From the NCBI GenBank assembly GCA_020849765.1, contig JADLAY010000049.1:1-64000 (forward strand): DNA of 64,000 nt. The letters are read 5' to 3'. How positions within the stretch are numbered: the stretch's first letter is position 1; every line of letters starts with the position of its first letter. Shown here piece by piece: positions 8,349 to 17,437 of this stretch. The translations under genes were made by a program, and so were the position numbers. This stretch comes from Anaerolineae bacterium. GTDB taxonomy: Bacteria > Chloroflexota > Anaerolineae > Aggregatilineales > Phototrophicaceae. The notes under the pieces are model-generated. The model saw only the letters and a list, made by a program, of their open reading frames with translations, had not been told where the DNA came from and ran no database searches.

Positions 8349-10015
8349 ACCTCGTGATCGTCGATACCCCTGCCAAAGCGAAAATCCTGACCGATGCGCT
8401 CGGTGATGGCTGGCATGTCGAACCGTGTTCCGGCTTTGTGCGCGACCTACCTGCCGATATGCTCGGCATTGACGTAGACAATGACTTCCGCCCGACCTTT
8501 ACCATCGTGCCAGGCAAAGGCAATCGCGTCCGCCGTCTGATGAAGGCGAGTCGGGAAAGTGAGGCGGTCTATGCCGCTACACCGCCAACACGCGCCGGGG
8601 AAGCGATGGCATGGCGTGTGTTGGCGCTGTCACCAGACGCAAAGGACAAGCCGATTTACCGGGTGACGCTCCCCGCGCTTACGCCAGATGCTATTCGCGC
8701 CGCCTTCGCTGCTCCGCGTCCGCTCGATGTCCGGCAGGTAGAAGCATTCCTGACCGCTCGCATCATCAAGCGGTTGGCGAGTTGGAGCATGAGCCTTCAC
8801 GCGCGCAAAGCGTTGGATCGCAAGCCGGCGCTGACCTACAGCAGCATAGTCGCGCTGCGGCTGCTGGCGGAACGGGAGCAGGTGATCGCCGCTCATGCTC
8901 CGGATGCACGCTGGCACGCTACCGTTACATTCGAGGCGGCTGGCGTATCGTTCACCGCCCAAGTCTTCAATGCTAAAGGCGCGCCGCTGGCGCTGCGAAA
9001 TGCAGAACAGGCGACACAGTTGGAGACTCTGCTCAAGCAGGGCGTTTACTGGGTGGACGGAAGCGGGCAGGCGCTGAAGGTGCATCCCGCGCCGAAACCG
9101 CTCACGCTGCCAACGCTGATCGAGGCGGCTGAAAGCGACCTCGCGCTGACGCCGGAACGGGTACTGACACTGGTCGATACCCTATACGAAGCGGGCTGGA
9201 TCACACATCCTGCCTGCGCGCCGCTGCCTGAAATCAGCGAAGCAGCGCAGGCATACATCCGCCGTGAGTATGGGACGGATTACGCGGTTCCCGACGCCAT
9301 TGTCAGCAGTGGCGTCGCGCCGACGGACATCAACCGCGTCCCGGAAGACCTGCCTGGCGATGGCGTGGCGCTCTACACGCTGATCTGGAAGTCCTTCGTC
9401 GCCGCACACCTGCCTCCGGCGCAGGAGCGGATCATGGGCGCGCGGATATTGGTCGGCGCTGCTTCGGGCAGCGCGTATCCACTCGAACTCCGCGCGACGG
9501 CAACGATGCTGTACGCGGACGGCTGGCGGCGCACCTTGCCTTCTGCCGTCAAAGATGCGGCGCTGCCATCTCTGCGCCAAGGCGACGAACTTCATCCCGC
9601 GCAGATTACCGTCGATACCGTGACCGGTGAACCGCCTGACCGCTATACGACGGCTACACTGATCCGTGCGTTGATGCGATTTGGCACAGAGCAGGGCGCG
9701 GCAGTGCGAGCGATGGCTGCCTTGTGCGCCGCCGAAATCATGGTCGCTAAAGACGGCGATCTGACGTTAACAGAGAGCGGCGTCACGCTGGCAGCCTATC
9801 TCACGGAGACGTTTGGCAGCCTCACCTCGCCCGACTACGCTGCCGAACTGAATACCGAGCTGGATCGGATCGCGTCGGGCGAACGGGAGCGACTCGACGT
9901 GCTGCGCGCCTTCTGGTCGCGCTTCGGGGCGGCGCTGCGTCCGATCTCGGCGTCGCCTTCGCATCCGGCTGGCGAACATAAGCCGGTGGTGCTGCGACCG
10001 GCAGAGGAGGCGTAA
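8345..10015 (+). CDS. Topoisomerase IA-fold protein lacking catalytic residues
   Basis: The 556-residue sequence opens with a Toprim-like start (LVIVDTPAKAKILTDAL, compare LVIVESPAKAKTI of topoisomerase I). It keeps the overall order of type IA topoisomerase segments, including RIIKRLASWSMS, a region like the helix after the active site (GWITHPACAPLPEISEAA) and a domain rich in small beta strands. The acidic Toprim triad normally found in TDPDREGEA is replaced here by TPPTRAGEA (near residue 80). The catalytic tyrosine block (YMRTDS in active enzymes) reads HPACAP (near 285). It therefore looks like a non-cleaving DNA-binding derivative that serves transfer or replication of the element. The start is fixed by an ATGA overlap, and a C-terminal zinc domain is absent. 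Confidence 0.7.
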   Translation: MNLVIVDTPAKAKILTDALGDGWHVEPCSGFVRDLPADMLGIDVDNDFRPTFTIVPGKGNRVRRLMKASRESEAVYAATPPTRAGEAMAWRVLALSPDAKDKPIYRVTLPALTPDAIRAAFAAPRPLDVRQVEAFLTARIIKRLASWSMSLHARKALDRKPALTYSSIVALRLLAEREQVIAAHAPDARWHATVTFEAAGVSFTAQVFNAKGAPLALRNAEQATQLETLLKQGVYWVDGSGQALKVHPAPKPLTLPTLIEAAESDLALTPERVLTLVDTLYEAGWITHPACAPLPEISEAAQAYIRREYGTDYAVPDAIVSSGVAPTDINRVPEDLPGDGVALYTLIWKSFVAAHLPPAQERIMGARILVGAASGSAYPLELRATATMLYADGWRRTLPSAVKDAALPSLRQGDELHPAQITVDTVTGEPPDRYTTATLIRALMRFGTEQGAAVRAMAALCAAEIMVAKDGDLTLTESGVTLAAYLTETFGSLTSPDYAAELNTELDRIASGERERLDVLRAFWSRFGAALRPISASPSHPAGEHKPVVLRPAEEA

Positions 10016-10018
10016 CCC

Positions 10019-11110
10019 ATGAACCCGACGCCCCCTCTCGATTGGGATGAAATCTCTGAACCGCCCGAACTCGACTTCTCGATGCCAGCGGATCCGTTCT
10101 CTGGCGATCTGTTCCCCGAAGACAGTTTCGACTATCTGCCCGACGATGATCCATTCGAGCCGTTCGTCCTTCCTGCAGCGGATGAGGACAGTGTACCTGC
10201 AACCAACGCGCCGACGTATGACCGGGACGAAAGCTGGAGTTGGTACGACGCCGGAATCATCGCTGTCGAGCGTGCTGCGAACGAACACGAACGCGAACGA
10301 TACAGCATCGGTGTGATTGATCTGTATGCCAATGCCAACACCGGCGATCTGGGTGGCAGCTATCTGGAGATCGACGCGTTCGACGACATTGATGAAGCTG
10401 CCACTTTCTATCACGAACTTCAGGGCGAAATTTACGATCAGCGGCTGCTGCCATTTCACCTGACGGATTTCGCCTCTGAACGAGCATCGGCACGCGCCGT
10501 CGAACGCGGCACACCTGCCCCGGAGTGGCGCGGCGCAAATGATGCGGAATACGCCGCTTACGAGGAGATGCGCTCGCTCGATGCGCCGATGGCACCCGAT
10601 CTGCCGTCTGATGATCTCGATCTGGATGCCCTGTTCGCCGACGGCATGGGTGCGCCCGCCAACGCGGTTGAGTCTCCTGCGTTCAAAGCGCTGCGCGAGA
10701 TCGGCATCGCTGCCGACGGCTTCAACCCGGATGCCGACTCGCCGCCATTCGTCGATCCAGAAACCGGGACAGTCTATTGGATCGGCGTGTTTCAACCCGA
10801 CAAGAATGATCCGGAGAATGCCGTAACCAGCATCCTCTCGCTCGGACGTAATCCGGACACGGGCGAGGTCGAAGCACAGCTTGCACCTATCGTGCCGGGG
10901 GACTGGGACAAAGCCTACGGCGCAGCGGAATACCTGCTTGGCGTGGTCGAGCGCGACGGCATTGAGCGCGCCTTCGAGACGGCTGAAGGCATGGCATTAG
11001 CGACTGACCAGCGCGCCCTGTGGGAAGCGGAACGCGGGCTGCCGCTCGAACCGGACGCTGCCCAAGACTTGGCGGAGTACACGCGCAGCGAATGGGAGAT
11101 CGACCTTTGA
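10019..11110 (+). CDS. Acidic mobile-element protein with a module shared with the 11346-13307 product
   Basis: This 363-residue, strongly acidic protein starts at ATG 10019 behind GAGGAGG. The N-terminal 80 residues are Asp/Glu/Pro-rich and probably disordered. Near residues 95-150 is a compact domain (YANANTGDLGGSYLEIDAF and on). Near 285-340 is a helical module (GIERAFETAEGMALA) that recurs twice in the protein encoded at 11346-13307. No enzyme motif is visible. Acidic multi-module proteins of this type are common cargo of large plasmids, where they may bind nucleoid or transfer proteins or mimic DNA. No specific function is claimed. Confidence 0.55.
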   Translation: MNPTPPLDWDEISEPPELDFSMPADPFSGDLFPEDSFDYLPDDDPFEPFVLPAADEDSVPATNAPTYDRDESWSWYDAGIIAVERAANEHERERYSIGVIDLYANANTGDLGGSYLEIDAFDDIDEAATFYHELQGEIYDQRLLPFHLTDFASERASARAVERGTPAPEWRGANDAEYAAYEEMRSLDAPMAPDLPSDDLDLDALFADGMGAPANAVESPAFKALREIGIAADGFNPDADSPPFVDPETGTVYWIGVFQPDKNDPENAVTSILSLGRNPDTGEVEAQLAPIVPGDWDKAYGAAEYLLGVVERDGIERAFETAEGMALATDQRALWEAERGLPLEPDAAQDLAEYTRSEWEIDL

Positions 11111-11349
11111 GCGAGACCGGCAAGCAAAACGACACGAAGAACTTTTCACTGCGCCTCTCGGTGGACGATCAGACGCGGCTGGAACGACTGGCGCAGCGGC
11201 TGGAGGTAGATCGCACCGGCGCGCTGCGACTGCTCATCCGCCGGGCGGCAGTCGCGCTCGTCACGGATGGGCGATTTACAGCAGTTGAGCGCGGACGCGC
11301 GGGACGCGGCATCCCTGTTCGCTTGATGCGCCAAAGGAGTGACCGATGA
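11107..11349 (+). CDS. Ribbon-helix-helix DNA-binding protein
   Basis: The coding frame from TTG 11107 gives an 80-residue basic protein. Its region FSLRLSVDDQTRLERLAQRL followed by DRTGALRLLIRRA matches the Arc/MetJ/CopG ribbon-helix-helix pattern: a beta strand, then two amphipathic helices. Such proteins bind DNA as dimers and usually act as autorepressors or relaxosome accessory factors. The frame stays open upstream to 11020, but the TTG overlaps the previous stop and GGGAG lies eight bases ahead of it. The stop overlaps the next gene as ATGA, so it sits in an operon with two acidic proteins. Confidence 0.7.
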   Translation: MSETGKQNDTKNFSLRLSVDDQTRLERLAQRLEVDRTGALRLLIRRAAVALVTDGRFTAVERGRAGRGIPVRLMRQRSDR

Positions 11350-13307
11350 CCGCAGGGAACATCAAAGGGATGACGCAGGACAAGATGCAGCACGAACCGA
11401 CCGATTTCGACTTCGGTTGGGATTGGGATAGTGATGGTTTCGGTGCGCCACAGCCGCACGTCATCGACGACCTAGCGCTGCCGGTCACACTGGAGGACAA
11501 TTTCGTCCCCATCGACCGAACGAATGGCGTCTACGTGCCCAACCATCTGGATGCGCGCGGGACACTGCACTTTTTCGCCGCCGTTGATATTTCAGATCAG
11601 CCGAATTTTGATGACCCCGTTACGCATCTTCGCTACTTCCGGGTTGCTCAGACAAATGATGGGCGGCTGGTGCATGACGCCCATCCCGTCATGCCGATGG
11701 AACGCGATGGCGCGTCACCGTTCCCCGTGCCCACGCTTCAGTTGATGTTGGAAGAAGGCGATCTGGAGAATGCGCAGGCGCTTGCACATCACACCGCGCA
11801 GTCACACGGGATGAATTTCCCCGATCCAGCGACGCTCCCTGACCTGAACACCGGCGTGGACTATCGCTTTGGCGAAGCAACCGACGACGTGGGTCGTCCA
11901 ACGCTCGAAGTGGTGAAGGCATGGCGTGACGGGAATCAAGACCGCGAAGCGCATCTGGCTCTTGCCGGCTACGGCATGAGCGAGGAACTTGCCGTCGATT
12001 TACGCGAACTCAATGCTGTGCGCGAAACGCAGGGCTTGGCGGCGGCAATGACGCTCGCGGAAAGGATGGCAGCGGCGAGCGGTACGCTTGACCCCAACCG
12101 CGAGGATCCGCGCCTGTTCACGCAGGGACCGCCCGATCCGTTCACGACCTCTTTGGAGCATGAACGAGCGGCATCGGCGATTATCGATGAGCATCCGCAT
12201 AGCAACACGGGGATGCTCGCGTCGGAAGCGCGCGCCGACCGGTTGCGAGAGCGATTTGCGGACTCGCCTTATCACCTGCTTGAACCGGTCGATCCGACGG
12301 TCAACTATTCGTTTGAGGTCGTGGCTGCCGATCCCTGGACGCTGGAACTGTCCGCCGGCAAGTGGTGGATCGGCGACGATGGACGGATCGATAATGAAGC
12401 TCAGACGCTCAAGACCTACTCGATGGAATCGTATGAATGGGAGCGCGAAACCGAGCGCGAGATCGCCGCGATGGATCGGGAGGACTTGCACCGAACCTAT
12501 CAGGAAAGCGGGTTGGAAGCCGCCATGCGCCAGGCGGAAGCGCTCGCGGTCGCCAACGACGAACTCGATCCGAACCGTGACGACGGACGGCTGTTCCGGC
12601 AGGGACCGCCAGATCGTTTCGCCACCCTGCGGGAGGTGGAGTTGGCGAGGCTGGATGGAGCGCCCACTGCAGAAAACGTCCTCGGCATCACCGATGATGA
12701 TACGACCGAACTGACTGCTGTTTCTACGCCCGAGCCGGAGAGATGGGAGGCGCTGATCGCTGCACATAGCGATGACGAGCCTGAGCCGGAACGCCACTAC
12801 TGGCAGATGCACCACCGTCCAGTCGAGACGCCCGAAGGCGAGCGGCTTGGCACGGCGCTGTTCGTGACCGAGTTTCCGCAGCTTCCACCCGACTTTGATA
12901 ACTATATTGACGAAAACGGCATGGACGACAGCATTTATCCAACGGAAGCGCGGACGGTCGAGATGGCACACTTCGCCAATGATGACGATGCGCGCAAGTT
13001 TGAGACGGAGTTCCGCTCTTATCTCGTGCCGGGACTGCTCGACGGACCAGAACTCGCGCCAGAGGTGGCAATGCTCGAAGGACTGTCCGGTATATGGGAA
13101 GAGATAGACTATCAGGGTATTGTTGATTACATGAGCGGCAATCGCACTGTTGTCCGCGCAGAAAACGACTGGCGTCTGCACAATCCGAACGCCGAGCGGG
13201 AAGCACAGGAATTGCAGACATCAATTTTGCCGGAAGCGCATGGACACGAATCTCTTGACGATCCTACTGCCAAAGCAGATGAGTTCAGCCCACCTTTAGA
13301 GTTGTAG
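11346..13307 (+). CDS. Large acidic repeat-module protein, unknown function
   Basis: This 653-residue acidic protein is coupled (ATGA) to the ribbon-helix-helix gene. Two copies of a module are evident: GLAAAMTLAERMAAASG...LDPNREDPRLFTQGPPD near residues 222-262 and GLEAAMRQAEALAVAND...LDPNRDDGRLFRQGPPD near 383-423. A third, diverged copy lies in the upstream acidic protein. The C-terminal third carries a domain (RTVEMAHFANDDDARKFETE) also resembling part of that neighbour. No catalytic motif is recognisable. A strong terminator follows immediately, so it closes the left operon. Confidence 0.55.
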   Translation: MTAGNIKGMTQDKMQHEPTDFDFGWDWDSDGFGAPQPHVIDDLALPVTLEDNFVPIDRTNGVYVPNHLDARGTLHFFAAVDISDQPNFDDPVTHLRYFRVAQTNDGRLVHDAHPVMPMERDGASPFPVPTLQLMLEEGDLENAQALAHHTAQSHGMNFPDPATLPDLNTGVDYRFGEATDDVGRPTLEVVKAWRDGNQDREAHLALAGYGMSEELAVDLRELNAVRETQGLAAAMTLAERMAAASGTLDPNREDPRLFTQGPPDPFTTSLEHERAASAIIDEHPHSNTGMLASEARADRLRERFADSPYHLLEPVDPTVNYSFEVVAADPWTLELSAGKWWIGDDGRIDNEAQTLKTYSMESYEWERETEREIAAMDREDLHRTYQESGLEAAMRQAEALAVANDELDPNRDDGRLFRQGPPDRFATLREVELARLDGAPTAENVLGITDDDTTELTAVSTPEPERWEALIAAHSDDEPEPERHYWQMHHRPVETPEGERLGTALFVTEFPQLPPDFDNYIDENGMDDSIYPTEARTVEMAHFANDDDARKFETEFRSYLVPGLLDGPELAPEVAMLEGLSGIWEEIDYQGIVDYMSGNRTVVRAENDWRLHNPNAEREAQELQTSILPEAHGHESLDDPTAKADEFSPPLEL

Positions 13308-13311
13308 TGTG

Positions 13312-13348
13312 TCACCGACGATCAAGCGGGAAGATCGTCGGTGATTTT
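13312..13348 (+). terminator. Intrinsic terminator closing the left conjugation operon
   Basis: A perfect 12-bp stem TCACCGACGATC/GATCGTCGGTGA (13312-13323 with 13333-13344) encloses a 9-base loop and is followed by TTTTC. It begins five bases after the stop of the 653-residue protein. Confidence 0.9.
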
Positions 13349-13464
13349 CTATTCTTCAAGTAGTCCCCCCACATTCTGCTCGTTCCCATATCGCCCGATC
13401 CTACGCTCATCAGGGTTATTTGATTTATAATAAGGACGCGGTAAGCGAGCGAAAGCGTAATGTG

Positions 13465-13758
13465 ATGACGACGGTCGATTTGAATGTGAAACTGCAACTA
13501 CCCGAAGATGTCGAGCGAAAAGCGCGCGAGGCAGGACTGTTCACGGGCGAGAAAATTGGCGAGCTGATCACGGCTGAAATTGAACGCCAGCGTAAAGAGG
13601 CGGCAGCGCGACTTACGGTGATTACGGATCAACTTCAAGCGAATTTTCGCGCTGAATACGGGGATTTGACGGATGAAGAAGCCCAAGCGTTGATCGATCA
13701 GTGGATTGACGAAGCAGATGAGGAAATCCTGCAGCAGGACAATACCTCGTCACAATGA
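13465..13758 (+). CDS. Antitoxin-like partner of the PIN toxin
   Basis: A product of about 97 residues starts at ATG 13465 (GTG 13462 is also possible). It begins with a short beta-strand-like segment (VDLNVKLQLPEDVERKARE) that fits a ribbon-helix-helix-type DNA-binding head. It continues as an acidic helical tail (DEEAQALIDQWIDEADEEIL). Small proteins with this head and acidic tail, immediately upstream of a PIN-domain gene, act as antitoxins and autorepressors. The stop overlaps the toxin start as ATGA. The antitoxin role is inferred mainly from this coupling. Confidence 0.7.
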   Translation: MTTVDLNVKLQLPEDVERKAREAGLFTGEKIGELITAEIERQRKEAAARLTVITDQLQANFRAEYGDLTDEEAQALIDQWIDEADEEILQQDNTSSQ

Positions 13759-14210
13759 AGCGCACAACTGTCGATACCAACGTCTTCATCTCCGCCCTGT
13801 TTTGGAAGGGCATACCTGACCGTGTAATCGGCATTTTCAAACGACAGGAGGCGCTTCTCCTGCTCTCCGAGGACATTCTTGCGGAGTTGGAACGCAAACT
13901 CAGCAGCGCCAAGTTCGCAACACGGGTCAGCGCGATTGGAACGTCTCCGGCAGAAGTGGTGGATACTTTTCGCGGCATGGCTGAGATCGCAGTGCCTGCG
14001 GATGTGCCAGAAGACGCCGTCCGCGATCCGAAAGATCGCATGATCCTCGCCTGTGCAGTGGGCGGGAAAGCGGACATCATTGTGTCAGGTGACAAAGACC
14101 TTGTCGTTCTCAAGGCATATCAAGGTATCTCGATTGTCACGCCGTCCGACTTCCTTGGCATTGTCAATCCGCCAACCGAATCCCTGTTGGATGAACCCAC
14201 CACAGAATAA
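13755..14210 (+). CDS. PIN-domain toxin (putative endoribonuclease)
   Basis: This 151-residue PIN-domain protein has the acidic metal-binding residues of the family: Asp in VDTNVF (residue 6), Glu in ILAELE (near 46), Asp in DPKDRMIL (near 94) and Asp in VSGDKDL (near 115). PIN toxins cleave RNA in a metal-dependent way until neutralised by the antitoxin. The length and the ending (ITPSDFLGI-like) match the putative toxin component, PIN family. The pair probably stabilises the mobile element. A weak hairpin (CCGAATC 14247-14253 with GATTCGG 14275-14281) lies between this gene and the convergent operon. Confidence 0.85.
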   Translation: MKRTTVDTNVFISALFWKGIPDRVIGIFKRQEALLLLSEDILAELERKLSSAKFATRVSAIGTSPAEVVDTFRGMAEIAVPADVPEDAVRDPKDRMILACAVGGKADIIVSGDKDLVVLKAYQGISIVTPSDFLGIVNPPTESLLDEPTTE

Positions 14211-14295
14211 TCGTGCAGATTTGCTCGGAACGTTTTCAACGGCTCTCCGAATCTGATCGAGGTGGCGTAATCTGGATTCGGCTGTCCCAATGAAG

Positions 14296-14559
14296 TCAGG
14301 GATTTAACTTCTCCCTCAGCGCTTTACTCACTCGCAGTTTGATCTGGCGCAACGTCTGCCGCAGAGCGGGATCGTCACGGTGGCGCTCGACTGTCTGTAT
14401 CTCCAGCGCCACAAAATGCTCAAGCTCGATTCGTCCGCCGTTGACTAGTTCTTCCGTCCAGACTTCGACCAGCGTTTCGACGACGCGCTGCACATCGCGG
14501 TTGCTCAAGCGCGTGCGCCGACCGATCTCGCGTACCATCCGCTTCTTGTTCAGGCTCAT
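14296..14559 (-). CDS. HU/IHF-like DNA-binding protein
   Basis: This 87-residue basic protein follows the HU pattern. It has a helical N-terminus (LNKKRMVREIGRRTRLS), a second helix, then GGRIELEHFVALEI corresponding to the G-x-x-V-x-L-x-x-F-G-x-F beta region, and ends in KLRVSKALREKLN. HU proteins bend DNA and would assist relaxosome formation or replication. It is the last gene of the VirD4-relaxase operon, and its start overlaps the VirD4 stop. Confidence 0.75.
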   Translation of the reverse strand: MSLNKKRMVREIGRRTRLSNRDVQRVVETLVEVWTEELVNGGRIELEHFVALEIQTVERHRDDPALRQTLRQIKLRVSKALREKLNP

Positions 14560-16571
14560 CGCGTCCGCTCCTGCCGATGCTGCTGATACCGGGCGCGAAT
14601 CTGGCTTAACGGCACCGTTTTGACGCTCCCGCCCGTCACTTTCGTGATCTTGTTGTGCATCGCTTTCTCGGCGGCGACAGCAATCGAGGATGGGCTGCCT
14701 GCTATCGGTTCGGCTGTGGGTGGGTCTGGCGCTTCTGGCTCAGGTTCGTCGAAGTCAATGCCCCGCTCCAAAAGCAGCGGCTCGCTTCCCTGCGCCGCGC
14801 TCAAGAGTCGCTTCCAGTCGTTTCGCTCATAGAAGCGCGTCAGCCGGGCATTCAGAATGACCTGCGTAGCAAAACCCGTTTCCACGTAGCGGGCGAAAAT
14901 CGTGCAGTTGCCGACCTGCGGCGTGATCACTTCATCCACCGTCAGCAAGGGACGCTGGCGCAGATGGCTGTTAGGATCATCCATGTTGGCATCCGTCGTC
15001 GCTGTGCCGCTCGCCTTGCTGTAGAACTCGGCGGTGTCGGCGTCACAGCCGCCGTAAATCACCTGTGTTGCCAGACCCGTGAACAGCGCCTGCGTGCCTT
15101 CACGCCCGTAGATCATCTCAAACTGCCCTTTCGTCTGCGCCCCAATCAGGATGCTGATGCGACGCTTGCGGACGAGGTTAACGTCCGCCACCAGACTGTC
15201 GAGCTTGCCGAGTGTCGGGAATTCGTCAAGGATGACGCCGACCGGCATGGGCAGCGGGCCACGATTACGCTCGCCGATGGTGTCGAGATCGAGCATGAGC
15301 TTGCGCAGCGTCGCGCCGAGATAGGAGGCATAGACGGCGCGCATCCTGCCGGGGCAGGTCAGCACAACGACGGTGGGCTGCGAGACGATAAGTTCAGCGT
15401 CAAAGTCGGATGTCCGCGTATTGGCGCGCACGTCGGTTGAAGCCCAGCCGGTGAGCGCGGTCGCCAGCGTTGCAATCACGTTCGATGCCACCTTGCCATC
15501 CGATCCGACTGAGGCAATGAAGCTGTTTGCCAGCAGCGCCGCGTCGTCCTGCTTCGCCTTGAGCGCTTTCGCCAGTGCTTTCATGTCATTCATGGCATTG
15601 TAGATCGCGCCGAGATTGTCGAAGCGGATCAGGCAGGCGGCGAGCAGCGCAGCGGCGCTGTCCGTCCAGAAGCGATTATCGCCCTGCGCCGATGGCACTA
15701 GCACGTCTGCAATCGCTCGCGCATCGGAGACGTTGGCGATGCCTTCCGCGAGATTGTAGCGCGGCCCGGCGACGCTGGTCGGGTCATGAACGACCACGAG
15801 GTGGCGCGTGACAGCGGCATACTGGAGGATGTGCCCGGTGATCTCGCCCTGCGGGTCGGCGACGACGAGGGAATGCCTGGAGCGCATCCGGTCGGCAATC
15901 GCTGGCAGGATGATCCCCTGTGTCTTACCCGATCCCGGACCGCCCAGCGTGAGGATACCGCGTGCCACATCTTCCCCACCCAAACAGAACTGCCCACTTC
16001 CTACGTCGAGCCGCCGCTTGTTCTCGCCCCAGAATGCGCCAAGCAGGATCAGTCCTTCATCGTCCGGGCGACGAAAACGCCGGTACTCGCGCAGCGTGCA
16101 GAAGTGCGACGATCCCAACGCTCCGCGTTTAACGATGGGCGCACGCAGGCGGTCGATCCGTTCGCGCAGCCAACCGCCGTTTCTCAGTAGGCTGTGCAGC
16201 CCAACGGCGGTGATCATCAGCATAAACGCGAGCATCGCACCGAACAGGAACAGTCGCACCGTATTGATGCCGTGCGGCGCGCCGACCAGCAGCTCGATCA
16301 CGCCGCTGGTATTCGAGCGCCCACGCTGCACCGCCTGTTCCCCCAGAAGCGAGAGGTAGAGTGTCGTGATCGTTAGCATCAGGGTGGCGTAGGTGAGGAT
16401 GAGCAGTCCCCGCTGTAAGGCAGTCGATTTCGCTTGCTCATCATTTGTGCGGCGGATGCTTGCGCCGAGTGCTGCTGCTGTGATGAGCAGAAGGAGCGGC
16501 GCGCTGCACAAAAGCAGCGGCAGCAGCCCGGTTAGCCCGTCACGTCCATCGGTGAACAGCCAATAGATCAT
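14556..16571 (-). CDS. virD4: VirD4/TraG-type coupling ATPase
   Basis: This 671-residue type IV coupling protein recruits the relaxase-DNA complex to the secretion channel. Four membrane segments lie in the first 140 residues. Walker A is GGPGSGKTQG near residue 211, and Walker B is GVILDEFPTLGKL near 447. The motif SILIGAQTKGQFEMIYG just after Walker B is typical of the family. The C-terminal 90 residues are an Asp/Glu/Pro-rich tail of the sort that contacts substrates. Overlaps on both sides (ATGA) tie it to the small membrane protein upstream and to the HU-like gene downstream. Confidence 0.92.
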   Translation of the reverse strand: MIYWLFTDGRDGLTGLLPLLLCSAPLLLLITAAALGASIRRTNDEQAKSTALQRGLLILTYATLMLTITTLYLSLLGEQAVQRGRSNTSGVIELLVGAPHGINTVRLFLFGAMLAFMLMITAVGLHSLLRNGGWLRERIDRLRAPIVKRGALGSSHFCTLREYRRFRRPDDEGLILLGAFWGENKRRLDVGSGQFCLGGEDVARGILTLGGPGSGKTQGIILPAIADRMRSRHSLVVADPQGEITGHILQYAAVTRHLVVVHDPTSVAGPRYNLAEGIANVSDARAIADVLVPSAQGDNRFWTDSAAALLAACLIRFDNLGAIYNAMNDMKALAKALKAKQDDAALLANSFIASVGSDGKVASNVIATLATALTGWASTDVRANTRTSDFDAELIVSQPTVVVLTCPGRMRAVYASYLGATLRKLMLDLDTIGERNRGPLPMPVGVILDEFPTLGKLDSLVADVNLVRKRRISILIGAQTKGQFEMIYGREGTQALFTGLATQVIYGGCDADTAEFYSKASGTATTDANMDDPNSHLRQRPLLTVDEVITPQVGNCTIFARYVETGFATQVILNARLTRFYERNDWKRLLSAAQGSEPLLLERGIDFDEPEPEAPDPPTAEPIAGSPSSIAVAAEKAMHNKITKVTGGSVKTVPLSQIRARYQQHRQERTR

Positions 16572-16747
16572 CGGCTGTGCCCCTGATGGCGGGCGCGCCG
16601 ACCCGCCAGCCAGCCGATCAGCGCTAGGATGAGTGCGGTCAGGTACGCCCCTACGCCCGCTGACAAGCCGAGCAAGTGTCCAATCGCTGCGCCTGCTAGC
16701 AGCGCCGTCAGAAGGGCGAAGAATCCAATGCCGAAGTACATTAGCAC
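16568..16747 (-). CDS. Tiny two-segment membrane protein
   Basis: Translation of the reverse strand gives about 59 residues with two hydrophobic segments (FGIGFFALLTALLAGAAIG and GAYLTALILALIGWLAG) and a basic tail (RRARHQGHSR). AGGAGG ends five bases before GTG 16747, with an in-frame ATG at 16741. The stop overlaps the VirD4 start as ATGA, which strongly supports a real gene. It may be a small partner of the coupling protein's membrane domain, similar in position to TraB/MobB-type accessory proteins. No motif proves that. Confidence 0.7.
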   Translation of the reverse strand: MLMYFGIGFFALLTALLAGAAIGHLLGLSAGVGAYLTALILALIGWLAGRRARHQGHSR

Positions 16748-16756
16748 TTATCCCTC

Positions 16757-17437
16757 CTAATGTGAGAAAAAGTCGTCCAGGTCGATGACATCGTGAGCGC
16801 TGCTTTCGTCGCGCTGCATGTCCGGTTTTGGTTCCTCACGCAGCGGTCGCCAGTCGATGCCACGCTCGTCAAGCATCTCCGCGAAGTGATGAGCGGCGAT
16901 TTCCCGAAACAGATGATCGTGTCCCTTTGTCGTGTTGTTGTAGATGGGTAGACGATCGGCGGTCGAGGGCACAGTGCCGGGCAAAATAACATGCGTATGC
17001 AGGTGCTCCTGCGGCGGTTCGCCGTCCTTGCCCTTCGTTTTGGCGCTGTGCATCAGATAGCTGTACTCTGGCACGTCAAAGCCCCGTTCGGTGTAGTAGT
17101 CTTCGACGACCCGCTCAGTCAGTTCGTAGAGCAGCTCCCGACGCTGGTTGTGTGGCACGAGTTCCATGAGATCGGGCGCGGGCGAGATCACCCACGTCCA
17201 CGCCAGCACGTGCTTGCTTTGCAGGGCGTCACAGTTCTTCAAAATCTCGCCGTAGGATAGGCCCATGCCACGATCCTGCCAGCGCTCATAAGCATGATTC
17301 TGTGCGAGATGGTTGTTCTTCCTGTCTCGGTACTGCAAGTACTTGAGTGTGGCTTTCAAGCCCTGCCGCCCCGTGCCGCGTCCGCTGCGTTTGTGTCCCT
17401 TGTACGCCCAATCGGGAATGATGATCGGTTTGCTCAT
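16757..17437 (-). CDS. MOB-type relaxase
   Basis: This 226-residue relaxase nicks oriT and leads the transferred strand. The metal-binding histidine motif EHLHTHVILPG is near residue 143. The N-terminal segment GLKATLKYLQYRDRKNN (near 26) is like MobA/VirD2-type relaxases that carry a catalytic Tyr early in the protein, and Tyr residues at 34 and 36 are candidates. The protein is short compared with most relaxases because helicase or primase domains are missing. It follows a MobC-like gene (ATGA overlap) and precedes virD4, the usual mob layout. Confidence 0.85.
   Translation of the reverse strand: MSKPIIIPDWAYKGHKRSGRGTGRQGLKATLKYLQYRDRKNNHLAQNHAYERWQDRGMGLSYGEILKNCDALQSKHVLAWTWVISPAPDLMELVPHNQRRELLYELTERVVEDYYTERGFDVPEYSYLMHSAKTKGKDGEPPQEHLHTHVILPGTVPSTADRLPIYNNTTKGHDHLFREIAAHHFAEMLDERGIDWRPLREEPKPDMQRDESSAHDVIDLDDFFSH

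Noticed and set aside
9767..10795. Minus-strand frame of 342 codons
   Set aside because: Opposes the topoisomerase-like and acidic protein genes, which have good ribosome sites and coupled starts. The translation has no motif.
12000..13181. Minus-strand frame of 393 codons
   Set aside because: Shadow of the acidic repeat protein. The + strand frame shows repeated modules and a matching terminator.
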